Shown: positions 1 through 8,469 of the stretch, piece by piece
How positions within the stretch are numbered: position 1 is the first letter of the stretch
Layout: each line of letters starts with the position of its first letter
NCBI GenBank assembly: GCA_017656185.1
Contig: JACDOK010000006.1
Span: 1-64,000, forward strand
Origin: Peptococcaceae bacterium
GTDB taxonomy: Bacteria; Bacillota; Desulfotomaculia; Desulfotomaculales; JACDOK01
Length of the DNA stretch: 64,000 nt
Direction of reading: 5' to 3'
Translations under genes and position numbers: made by a program
The notes under the pieces: model-generated
Told to the model about the DNA's origin: nothing
Database searches by the model: none
The model's input: the letters and a program-made list of their open reading frames with translations, nothing else

Positions 1-196
1 GGGTATGGTTGAACGCTACCATCAAAGCCTGAAGTATGAAGAAATCTGGCTAAATAGGGAATATTCTACCTCAATCTTACTTAAACCCCAGGCTCAATTA
101 AGCCTGGGGTTTGTCTATAATCTGCAGCTATCGATAATCGCCTTACGACCTGTGATGCCGAATATGAGTGTTATAAGCCTGCGCAACACTATATAA
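1..196 (+). pseudogene. C-terminal remnant of an IS3/rve-type integrase-core transposase (truncated by window edge)
   Basis: VERYHQSLKYEEIWLNREYS resembles the C-terminal ERFxxSLKYE(E) region of IS3-type transposases; the rest of the gene is outside the window. Confidence 0.45.
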
Positions 197-493
197 ATAC
201 TCCACCTCGTTTTGATCGAACTGGGTAATAAGAATGTCCAACTCCTCGCGTGCCCTTGACTGCTGCGTATGACGCAGCAGTAACGTAGCCGGACTTACAC
301 TCATGGCATCGGCCAGTTTTTCGATCGTCTTTAAGGAAGGAACCTTGAGGCCGCGCTCCAGCGAGCCGATATACGAAGTGCTTACCCCCGCCCTTTTGGC
401 TAGCTCCTGCTGAGTCAGCCCCAGGCCCACCCTCAGCCGGCTAATGTTCTGCCGTATTACGTCTTGCAGCAAACTACCCATCGGACCTCTCAT
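143..493 (-). CDS. XRE-family helix-turn-helix transcriptional regulator
   Basis: IRQNISRLRVGLGLTQQELAKRAGVSTSYIGSLERGLKVPSLKTIEKLADAMSV is a canonical HTH_3 motif. Confidence 0.9.
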   Translation of the reverse strand: MRGPMGSLLQDVIRQNISRLRVGLGLTQQELAKRAGVSTSYIGSLERGLKVPSLKTIEKLADAMSVSPATLLLRHTQQSRAREELDILITQFDQNEVEYLYSVAQAYNTHIRHHRS

Positions 494-879
494 CCTTTCA
501 ACCTGGTCTCTCTGTCAATTACGCTTTGTTTGTCCAAAAATCTACAAAAAACGCCCTTATGGTATTGCTTTCTACATACCCCAGGTATTACAATAAAAAG
601 AAAATATCTGCGGTGGTCCACGAGTGGCTGTTCTTAACGCGTTTGTGGTTCCGGCAGCCGGTCTAGCCAGTCGGACTGTCAAAAACACATCCTTACCGCA
701 GGACATTATTTCTTTTACTATATACCATTTACTACCAGCTTGCTACCATAAAGTATGCCACGGTAAGAGATCCTTAACACAGGGTCAACCATACTCTTTC
801 ACCGGTGGCCGAGGTATAACCCTGAATGGTCCAGGAGTTTCCCGGTTCAAGTTTTATATCTGAAAGGAATCTTTTCACG

Positions 880-1074
880 ATGAACTGGAAACAAAAAGAT
901 TGGGACCGACTGGAACACTTGAAACACTTGCTTGTCAAAACAGTGGAAAAACATAACTACAACTTTCGGCATGCGGAGGTACTCCACTTAAGCCGGCAGA
1001 TCGATCACCTGGTTAACAAAATGCAGCATAACAGTCTTTACCGCCAAACAGAGAGGAGTGCTAATAAGAGTTAG
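880..1074 (+). CDS. Spo0E-like aspartyl-phosphate phosphatase family small protein
   Basis: 65 aa; C-terminal LSRQIDHLVNKMQ resembles the Spo0E LSxxLDxLI motif; start taken at internal ATG 880. Confidence 0.55.
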   Translation: MNWKQKDWDRLEHLKHLLVKTVEKHNYNFRHAEVLHLSRQIDHLVNKMQHNSLYRQTERSANKS

Positions 1075-1126
1075 CATTTTACGGTTAACCTTGTACCATT
1101 CAGGGATCATTCAGCAATAACGGTGT

Positions 1127-1223
1127 TTTTCCCAGAGGGCAAACCCGGCGAAAGCCGGGGACGCAAAGCCATTGGGTCTAAAGCCGCTCATTGTGGCTAT
1201 GACTGCCAGGCTGCACGGGAATA
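1127..1223 (+). ncRNA. Cyclic di-GMP-I (GEMM-I) riboswitch
   Basis: AGGGCAAACCCGGCGAAAGCCGGGGACGCAAAGCC...GGCTATGACTGCCAGGCTGC matches the GEMM-I core (GNRA tetraloop P2, GGACGCAAAGCC junction); followed by an intrinsic terminator. Confidence 0.88.
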
Positions 1224-1249
1224 AAGAGCCTTCCGGGCTCTTTATTTTT
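1223..1249 (+). terminator. Intrinsic terminator forming the riboswitch expression platform
   Basis: AAAGAGCCttccGGGCTCTTTATTTTT hairpin plus T tract directly after the GEMM-I core. Confidence 0.8.
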
Positions 1250-1318
1250 GCCGTTAACGTTCCTAAATTCACAAACAAAGGGGGGGCACCAACGTCATCT
1301 TTTGATGACACTCAACCA

Positions 1319-1900
1319 ATGTTAGCAGCTACTATAACGGAAGAACCGTTACACGTCCGAATGGCGCTGGAGATTATAAAAGCGTATGACGAGGCACTAT
1401 TTAGACACTCGGTAAGGGTTGCCTACTACACGTGCCGCATCCTGGAGGCTACGGGTGCTGCTCCCGAACAAATTAGGGTGGCGCAGATCAGCAGCCTGCT
1501 GCACGATTTAGGCAAAATAACGGTACCGCGTGGAGTACTTCATAAACCGGCAGCACTTTCAGAGCACGAATTCACCTACATCAAACTGCACCCGGTGACG
1601 GGGGCGCGAATACTGCAAAAGCTGGAAGGCTTTGCAGAAATATGGCCCTATGTAAAACATCACCACGAGCGCTGGGACGGCAAAGGTTACCCTGCGGGAT
1701 TAGCAGGCGAAAACATTCCGTTTGTCGCCCGGGTCATCTGCATTGCCGACGCCTTTGAAGCAATGACGGCCGGACGTCCTTACAAAAAAAGCATGACCCC
1801 TGCACAAGCTTTGGATGAACTGACAGCCAATGCCGGTTCTCAATTTGATCCTGATCTGGTACGGGTATTTCTCCACGCAGTCAGTACCCAGTTGGATTAG
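1319..1900 (+). CDS. HD-GYP-type phosphohydrolase (c-di-GMP phosphodiesterase-like)
   Basis: RHSVRVAYYTCRILE...LLHDLGKITVP...HPVTGARILQ...HHERWDGKGYPAGLAGENIP...IADAFEAMTAGRPYK; ORF track start (1172) lies inside the riboswitch, so start reassigned to ATG 1319. Confidence 0.88.
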   Translation: MLAATITEEPLHVRMALEIIKAYDEALFRHSVRVAYYTCRILEATGAAPEQIRVAQISSLLHDLGKITVPRGVLHKPAALSEHEFTYIKLHPVTGARILQKLEGFAEIWPYVKHHHERWDGKGYPAGLAGENIPFVARVICIADAFEAMTAGRPYKKSMTPAQALDELTANAGSQFDPDLVRVFLHAVSTQLD

Positions 1901-2017
1901 GTTAAATTAACAGAATATTCCCCCGCTTTTGCTGGTATCTGGAAGGTATATGCCGTAACTTGTAGTATTATGCAAGTAAGAAATAACCTGCCAGGTCCGG
2001 CGGAGGGAGTGGGAAAC

Positions 2018-3667
2018 TTGCGTTCAAAAGGCTTGTCTATGAAATTCAAACTCGGTATTGCTTTCGTGCTTGGGATGGTACTGTTATTGGGTGTCATAAT
2101 GTACGGGGTTTATCACCAAATAACCAAAGAAGCCGAGCAGGCCGCAATCGAAAAAGCCAAATCCGACCTTGCCCTCGGCTACGAAATCTTAGACAAGGAA
2201 TACCCGGGGCCGTGGCGCCGTGAAGGAGACAAGCTCTATAAGGGCGATACCCTGATGAACGGCAACTACTATATTGTCGATAAAATCAGTAAACTGACCG
2301 GCGGCGATACCGTTACAATCTTTTGCGGGGATACCCGGGTGGCTACTAACGTGCAAAAAGACGGCCAAAGAGCGGTAGGAACCGTAGTATCCGATATCGT
2401 GGCCGAAACCGTACTGGAGAAAGGTCAGGATTTCTACGGAGAAGCCAATGTCGTGGGGCACTGGTACCAAACAGCTTATACCCCCATCAAGGACCCTTCC
2501 GGGGAAATCATAGGTATTTGGTATGTGGGAGCCTGTAAGAGCTTCATTGACCAGATGATTTCCGACACCTTTAATACCGTCGTTTTAATTACGATCATTG
2601 GTTTATTCCTCATTAGTATTGCTTTGTGGTGGTATTTCAACCAACAGTTGATAACCCCCCTAAACCAGCTCATAACTTCGGTCGGTAAGGTTGCGGACGG
2701 GGATTTAACCCAGCGGGTCCAGATCAGCTCGAAAGGTGAAAAAGGTGAAATAGGCATCTTAGTAAACGCGTTTAATAAAATGATAGATAATTTCAGACAC
2801 ATTGCCGTTGACCTCAAGAACAAGTCCGCCAGCCTGGCGGCATCCGCCCAACAGCTTTCCGCTAATGCCGAGGAAACTTCTGCCGGCGCTAATGAAACAG
2901 CTTCTAATATTGCCGAGGTTTCAGCAACCATTGAAAAGGTAAGCAATAACGCCCAGCAGATCGCCGCCAATGCCGACCAGGCCTCTCAAAACGCGCAGCA
3001 GGGCCGCGACGGCATTAAGAATGTCCAGCGGCAGGTCGCCAAAATCAACCAGAAAGCCGCCGATGCATCGCGTGACATCAAGGAATTGAAGAATACCATT
3101 GACAAAATCGGTGAGATCGTGAATTTGATTACCAATATTGCCGATCAGACCAACCTGCTGGCCTTGAATGCCGCCATTGAAGCGGCCCGTGCCGGTGAGC
3201 AGGGCCGCGGTTTCGCCGTGGTAGCCGAAGAAATACGTAAGCTTGCCGAGCAGTCCGCCAATGCAGCTAATGAAATTTACAACCTCATTAACAATGTACA
3301 GCAGGATGCCGACAAGGCCGTAGCAAGTATGAAATTAGGAATGGAAGAAGCGAAAAAAGGCGTCCTGGTCGGCAAAGAAGCAGGTGAAGCCGTCAACGCA
3401 ATTATCAACAACCTGCAGGCCCTTACGAAGCAGATCAAAGAGATCGCCCGCAGCACCAATGAGATTTCTTCGGCGGTGCAAAGCGTGGCCAGCACAACAG
3501 AGCAATCTACGGCAGCCCTGGAGGAAATCGCTTCTTCCACCGAATCACTGACCCAAATAGCCGGCGAGTTACAGCATATGGCGGCACAGTTTAAGGTTAA
3601 GGAACAGGAGAAACCAAATGAACAGGAAGAACCAAATAAAGAAGGTATGGTAGAAAAGAAAAAGTAG
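2018..3667 (+). CDS. Methyl-accepting chemotaxis protein with extracytoplasmic Cache-like domain
   Basis: TM - Cache-like - TM - HAMP - MCP signal hairpin (IADQTNLLALNAAIEAARAGEQGRGFAVVAEEIRKLAEQS); TTG start at 2018 behind CGGAGGG is likely. Confidence 0.93.
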   Translation: MRSKGLSMKFKLGIAFVLGMVLLLGVIMYGVYHQITKEAEQAAIEKAKSDLALGYEILDKEYPGPWRREGDKLYKGDTLMNGNYYIVDKISKLTGGDTVTIFCGDTRVATNVQKDGQRAVGTVVSDIVAETVLEKGQDFYGEANVVGHWYQTAYTPIKDPSGEIIGIWYVGACKSFIDQMISDTFNTVVLITIIGLFLISIALWWYFNQQLITPLNQLITSVGKVADGDLTQRVQISSKGEKGEIGILVNAFNKMIDNFRHIAVDLKNKSASLAASAQQLSANAEETSAGANETASNIAEVSATIEKVSNNAQQIAANADQASQNAQQGRDGIKNVQRQVAKINQKAADASRDIKELKNTIDKIGEIVNLITNIADQTNLLALNAAIEAARAGEQGRGFAVVAEEIRKLAEQSANAANEIYNLINNVQQDADKAVASMKLGMEEAKKGVLVGKEAGEAVNAIINNLQALTKQIKEIARSTNEISSAVQSVASTTEQSTAALEEIASSTESLTQIAGELQHMAAQFKVKEQEKPNEQEEPNKEGMVEKKK

Positions 3668-3680
3668 GACGCAGAAGAAT

Positions 3681-3709
3681 AGGACCCAGGATAAAACCTG
3701 GGTCCTTAA
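3681..3709 (+). terminator. Intrinsic terminator downstream of the MCP gene
   Basis: AGGACCCAGGataaaaCCTGGGTCCTTAATTT. Confidence 0.75.
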
Positions 3710-3741
3710 TTTGGATGGAGGCGGATCATCTGGATAATCTT

Positions 3742-4203
3742 TCACCTAATAACTTTAGATAAGCGGGAATAACGTGGGCGGTAAACCAGTTTTAGCATTA
3801 GCGCCAACCCCACCAAAACGGCAGCGAAACCTGTAAAGACTGCCATATTGGCGATGTTCGTGGCTATATCCAAGCCGGGAATAACGATGTAATATATTAT
3901 GCACTTTGATAATAACCAGCTGAGAACGTTGCTGCCGGTACCCGCAACCACAAGCCATATACCTACGGTGGTTAAACTGTTGAAATGGTTATTCCTATAA
4001 ATAATTATTAGTGCCAGTACCAGACACAGCCACACCGCAAAGAGCAGCGACGAAGGCAGGTCATAATATAGAACGCTGTGCTTTACCGGAGCAGGAACTG
4101 AAACAGTACCAGATCCGCCGCCGGTAGAGGCTTTCAAATACCAATACCATTTGAACCCCTGGTCAACAATCAAAATTATAAGGGCCAATAAAGCCTTACG
4201 CAT
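3742..4203 (-). CDS. LspA (signal peptidase II)-like integral membrane protein, apparently divergent
   Basis: N-terminal LIILIVDQGFKW and C-terminal NIANMAVFTG resemble LspA architecture; four hydrophobic segments. Confidence 0.5.
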   Translation of the reverse strand: MRKALLALIILIVDQGFKWYWYLKASTGGGSGTVSVPAPVKHSVLYYDLPSSLLFAVWLCLVLALIIIYRNNHFNSLTTVGIWLVVAGTGSNVLSWLLSKCIIYYIVIPGLDIATNIANMAVFTGFAAVLVGLALMLKLVYRPRYSRLSKVIR

Positions 4204-4455
4204 TCAACTCCCTCCTTCCTAACCGGAACTAATCTCAAGACGGCACCCTATGCTAAGTTTTTTTCAGTCTTTTTCGGTGCATAAATCAAAAAAAGACTCC
4301 CGGCCTCCCTATTACTCCGTACGGTTACACTCTCAGCTTTTGTCTTATATTGTCGCATTTTACTAAAAAAACTCGTCCTGTAAAGTAGGCTTCGGTCCCA
4401 AATATATAGGACCCCAGTCCCATGTTTAAAGAAGCGAAACTGCTGTAAAAACCGG

Positions 4456-5592
4456 TTACCGGCGGCGGATACGGTGCACGGCGGCCGCTTTATGCAGCCG
4501 GTCGCATAAGCGTTCCGTAATCTTTTGCAGGTCACCGGCAGCGCGGGCGCGGGGCGAAGCAGCCAACAAAGGCTTTCCGGCCTGTAAACTTTTTTCTTCC
4601 GCCTCGTCTTCATAAATATGTCCGAGGTAGCTTACTTTAACATTCAAGAAGCGGCGCGAGGCTTGTATAAAGCGCTGCGCAGTGTCTCGGGCCGCGGCTT
4701 CGGACTTGGTTCTGTTAATTACAAGACCTACCTCCGGTATCCAGAATTGAACGGTTAGGGATTTTAACAACCCGTAGGCATCCAGGATGGCAGGCGGGGT
4801 ATCGTTGGTGACCAGCACGATAAAGTCGGCCGCCAAAAGAAAGTTGGTCGTAGCAGGGGTAAGACCCGCTCCTGTATCAATTATGATTTTATCAAAACGT
4901 TGTTCCAGTTCCCCCAGGCCGGTTACCAGGCGGCCATACTGCCAGGGCGACAAATTGACATTACGCCCGCCCGCCGCGATCCCGGGAAACAATACGATCC
5001 CACGGTTATACTGCACTCCGATATCAGACAATTCCTTGCCGCCATCCAAAACGCTGCCGAGATCAAAAGAAGGTCGCAGGCCTAAAACCAGAGCCAGGTT
5101 GGCCGTACCCAAGTCGCCGTCCAAAAGCCCTACCTTCAGATTCTGCTGATGCAGGGCCAGGGCCAGGTTACAGGCGAAAAAAGTCTTCCCCGTGCCGCCC
5201 TTACCACTGGTAACGGCAATAATTTTATACGGTCGTTCAGTAAGAGCGTGCGTTAAGGGAATATCTTGCTGTAAAGCTACTACCAGCCTCGGAATCGGCT
5301 TTAGCCGCCGTTCCCGAATTTGCCCTGCAAACCACGCGGAGCCCTCGCGTTTTCCGGAAGCATCATCCTCTAACATTACCCGTACAGCGGTACCAGCCGG
5401 CAGCCAGGCGGAACGTCCTTCTGTCACCGGAACAGTAATAATCAGGGTTTCTTTCTGCAGGCCCAAAATACGACTGCGAAAAGTCCCGCGCTGGGGAACT
5501 TCAACGGTGATCATCTTATTAGCCAGCCAACCGGGATGAGCCACCGCAAACACCTGCCAGTTATCTGCATCTTCACAGGTAAATTTCGACAA
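4456..5592 (-). CDS. MinD/FlhG-like P-loop ATPase with N-terminal YcgR/PilZN-like domain
   Basis: IIAVTSGKGGTGKTFFACNLALAL (deviant Walker A), LLDGDLGTANLALVLG, IIIDTGAGL; N-terminal ~120 aa beta-rich region. Confidence 0.8.
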   Translation of the reverse strand: MSKFTCEDADNWQVFAVAHPGWLANKMITVEVPQRGTFRSRILGLQKETLIITVPVTEGRSAWLPAGTAVRVMLEDDASGKREGSAWFAGQIRERRLKPIPRLVVALQQDIPLTHALTERPYKIIAVTSGKGGTGKTFFACNLALALHQQNLKVGLLDGDLGTANLALVLGLRPSFDLGSVLDGGKELSDIGVQYNRGIVLFPGIAAGGRNVNLSPWQYGRLVTGLGELEQRFDKIIIDTGAGLTPATTNFLLAADFIVLVTNDTPPAILDAYGLLKSLTVQFWIPEVGLVINRTKSEAAARDTAQRFIQASRRFLNVKVSYLGHIYEDEAEEKSLQAGKPLLAASPRARAAGDLQKITERLCDRLHKAAAVHRIRRR

Positions 5593-5822
5593 TAGCCTGC
5601 ATTATCCTGCTTTTTGCGATCCTGGTCTATTACTCGCCACAATATGACCCAATGTGCCGTACAGGCTAAAAACTGATAAAGAATAATTTTCCGCTTGTTG
5701 CGCTTTTATTCTCATTCTAAATGCACTTATCTTCTGACTGACGATCTTCGCGAGACATACAATTAAGTTCTTTGCTAACATAAACCAAGCAGCCTTATTG
5801 TTGATTCTGAGGAGGTAACTCT

Positions 5823-6068
5823 GTGATCGGCACGCGTATCGTACAAAAACCCGGTTTGCAAAGCCGCTCTATTTTGGCCATTAGCCCCCGGCTTAGAAAG
5901 GGGTTCATTTATTATTCCCGAACACGGGAGGTAGATTTTACCCGCAGTTTTACCGACCAAGACCGGTGTTTTTTTTGCGGCGCCAATAATGACACTGTTT
6001 CCTTCAAAGGTAAAATGGTCTGCCTGGACTGTATCTACTCGTTATACCGGGACTCCCTTACCAAGTAG
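5823..6068 (+). CDS. Small putative zinc-ribbon protein (two CxxC motifs; Gin/CsfB-like?)
   Basis: RCFFCGANNDTVSFKGKMVCLDCI; GTG start behind GGAGG. Confidence 0.5.
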   Translation: MIGTRIVQKPGLQSRSILAISPRLRKGFIYYSRTREVDFTRSFTDQDRCFFCGANNDTVSFKGKMVCLDCIYSLYRDSLTK

Positions 6069-6291
6069 GTTTATAAAATTAGGATAATACTTTAAAGGAG
6101 GAAAAACCCATTGCCTACCGAAGAAATATTCTCGGAGGGGTGCAGCGTTTGGGGATCGATGTATACTTAATTATGTGTTAAATAAAGTGTACATTACGGC
6201 AAAAAAGCAGGCAAAATTAATGAGGCATTATGGAGGATATAGGGGCGTAATATAGAAATAGTATAACACAAATTTTGGGGGAGGAGTTTGA

Positions 6292-7398
6292 ATGGGCAAA
6301 AAAGTTACGGTGTCTGTCATTAAGGCCGATGTCGGTGGATTTGTAGGCCATTCCGGCGTGCATCCCGAGTTACTGGAAAAGGCCAAGGGTATTTTGGCGG
6401 GCAGCCCGCTCCTGATAGACTTTCACGTTACCCACGTAGGCGATGATATTAATTTAATCCTTTCTCACGAACTGGGCCGCAACAACGGGGAAATTCACCA
6501 GTTGGCATGGGATACTTTCACCGCGTGTACGGAAGTCGCCAAGAAACTAAAACTATACGGCGCGGGACAGGACCTTTTGGGTGACGCTTTTTCCGGTAAC
6601 ATCAAGGGTTTGGGGCCCGGTGTAGCTGAAATGGAAGTAGAAGAGCGTAAAAGCGAAGCTATCCTGGTCTTCATGGCTGATAAAACCGAACCCGGCGCCT
6701 GGAATTTGCCTCTTTATAAAATGTTTGCCGATCCCTTTAATACCATCGGCCTTGTTATTGATCCCAATATGCACTGTGGTTTTGATTTTGAAGTTCGTGA
6801 TCTTATTGAAAACAAGAAGATTATGTTCTCGGCACCTGAAGATATTTACGATATGCTCGTGTTCATCGGTGCGCCAGGCCGGTATGCCATTAAACGTGTT
6901 TTCCACCGCGGAACGAAACAAATTGCTGCGTCTTCCAGCACGCAGCGCCTGAATCTTATGGCTGGCCGTTACGTAGGTAAAGACGACCCCGTTTGTATCG
7001 TCCGCTGCCAGAGCGGCTATCCCGCCGTTGGCGAAGCACTGGAAGCTTTCGCCCACCCGCACCTGGTTGCCGGTTGGATGCGTGGTTCACATCACGGCCC
7101 CCTGATGCCGGTCGGTGTGGAACAGTCCACCCCGACCCGCTTCGACGGCCCGCCGCGGGTAATCTGTCTCGGATTCCAGTTGGCTGAGGGCAGGCTGGTC
7201 GGGCCCCAGGATATGTTCGCCGATCCGGCCTTCGACAATGCCCGGCAGAAGGCCCTGGACATCGCCGACTATATGCGGTCCCTCGGTCCCTTCGAGCCGC
7301 ACCGGCTGCCCTTGGACGAAATGGAATATACCACCATGCCCCAGGTAATGAAGAAATTAAAGGACCGGTTTATTGATCTGAGGGGAAAGAAGAAATAA
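6292..7398 (+). CDS. fbp: Bifunctional fructose-1,6-bisphosphate aldolase/phosphatase (type V FBPase)
   Basis: VTVSVIKADVGGFVGHSGVHPEL...FHVTHVGDDINLIL...DPNMHCGFDFEV characteristic of the archaeal-type FBPA/P family. Confidence 0.93.
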   Translation: MGKKVTVSVIKADVGGFVGHSGVHPELLEKAKGILAGSPLLIDFHVTHVGDDINLILSHELGRNNGEIHQLAWDTFTACTEVAKKLKLYGAGQDLLGDAFSGNIKGLGPGVAEMEVEERKSEAILVFMADKTEPGAWNLPLYKMFADPFNTIGLVIDPNMHCGFDFEVRDLIENKKIMFSAPEDIYDMLVFIGAPGRYAIKRVFHRGTKQIAASSSTQRLNLMAGRYVGKDDPVCIVRCQSGYPAVGEALEAFAHPHLVAGWMRGSHHGPLMPVGVEQSTPTRFDGPPRVICLGFQLAEGRLVGPQDMFADPAFDNARQKALDIADYMRSLGPFEPHRLPLDEMEYTTMPQVMKKLKDRFIDLRGKKK

Positions 7399-7399
7399 A

Positions 7400-7542
7400 G
7401 CGGCAAAGCCGCTGTAATACGCTCGCACCGGAGTGCTCGCTGAGATACGGCCAGCGGAGCTGGCCTGAGATACGGCGCTGGCGCGCCTGCGATACACTCG
7501 TATTAAACACTCGCTGTGATAGCCCGGCATTTAAGCCGGGCT
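7400..7542 (+). repeat. Tandem array of variable small palindromes separated by constant 8-nt linker TGNRATAC
   Basis: GCGGCAAAGCCGC-TGTAATAC-GCTCGCACCGGAGTGCTCGC-TGAGATAC-GGCCAGCGGAGCTGGCC-TGAGATAC-GGCGCTGGCGCGCC-TGCGATAC-...-TGTGATAG-palindrome. Confidence 0.85.
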
Positions 7543-7656
7543 TAACTATTACATATGGTGTTGTATCCATAGAAGCTAACAGACCACTAAGGTGTATCAT
7601 AGGCTCAGCACCTAGGAAAGCCTTTAAAAGGTTAGCCTTATACTGAGTATGGAGCC

Positions 7657-7733
7657 GTATCACAGTAGAGCCCATAGGCGAAACGTATCACAGCGCTGTA
7701 AAGCGCGTATTACAGTCCAGCTTTGCTGGACGT
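7657..7733 (-). repeat. Inverted-orientation array of the same palindrome/linker family
   Basis: GTATCACA ... GTATCACA-GCGCTGTAAAGCGC-GTATTACA-GTCCAGCTTTGCTGGAC (reverse complement of TGTGATAC/TGTAATAC linkers). Confidence 0.8.
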
Positions 7734-7734
7734 C

Positions 7735-8160
7735 TTACTGCTTACTGTATTTGTCTAATACCCGATTTACCAACGCATCTGCCTCTTTGTTGTATTCACG
7801 TTTAACATGGTGCAGTCTAAGGGTAATTTCGGGGTGGGCCTGCAGCTTTTTTCGTATCTTAAGTGCGATACGGCGCAGGGTTGGTTCTTTAATGCGGTAA
7901 ACGCCATTCCACTGCCGTACCACTAACTGGCTGTCGGCCTGCACGTCGGCTTCAACCGGGCCGTGCTCTCTCGCCAACTCGATCAATATATCCACCGCGT
8001 GGTCCAGGGACGACCACTCGGCAAAGTTATTGGTGGCCGTTCCCAGGTAATGGCTGTCCTTCCGTACCACCTTTCCGGTTTCGTCCCTTATCACTACTCC
8101 CAGGGCGGCCGGGCCGGGGTTACCCCGGCTGCCCCCATCTATGCCTACAAAAAACTTCAT
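7735..8160 (-). CDS. rnhA: Ribonuclease HI family protein
   Basis: MKFFVGIDGGSRGNPGPAALGVVI...NFAEWSSLDHAVDI...ADSQLVVRQWNG...NKEADALVN. Confidence 0.93.
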   Translation of the reverse strand: MKFFVGIDGGSRGNPGPAALGVVIRDETGKVVRKDSHYLGTATNNFAEWSSLDHAVDILIELAREHGPVEADVQADSQLVVRQWNGVYRIKEPTLRRIALKIRKKLQAHPEITLRLHHVKREYNKEADALVNRVLDKYSKQ

Positions 8161-8451
8161 TTACTGCTCCTCGCCTTCTTTCTTTCGAATTGCCTCGTTT
8201 TCCAACCGGTACACCCAGGCAATAACCTGTGCCACGGCTTCATACAATACCGGGGGTATTTCCTGCCGTACTCCCAGAGCCGTCAAGGTACAGGCAAGTT
8301 CCGGATCTTCGTACACCGGTACCCCGGCCTTTCTGGCCTCCTCTTCGATCAATGCGGCCAACCTGCCGTGCCCCGCCGCCACCACCCGGGGAGCATTATC
8401 CTTTACCGCATCGTATTTCAGGGCTGCCGCTACTTTCTTTTTAAAAGCCAT
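8161..8451 (-). CDS. FlhB-like cytosolic (C-terminal domain) protein, YlqH type
   Basis: AAALKYDAVKDNAPRVVAAGHGRLAALIEEEARKAGVPVYEDPELACTL resembles FlhB_C without the NPTH cleavage motif or TM region. Confidence 0.75.
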   Translation of the reverse strand: MAFKKKVAAALKYDAVKDNAPRVVAAGHGRLAALIEEEARKAGVPVYEDPELACTLTALGVRQEIPPVLYEAVAQVIAWVYRLENEAIRKKEGEEQ

Positions 8452-8469
8452 GCCTCTTCACGCACCACC

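Noticed and set aside
1111-1311. 66-aa minus-strand ORF across the GEMM-I region
   Set aside because: Overlaps the riboswitch and terminator; no RBS or similarity
7400-7542. CRISPR array
   Set aside because: Constant element is only 8 nt and the variable parts are themselves palindromes of irregular length; no cas genes in window
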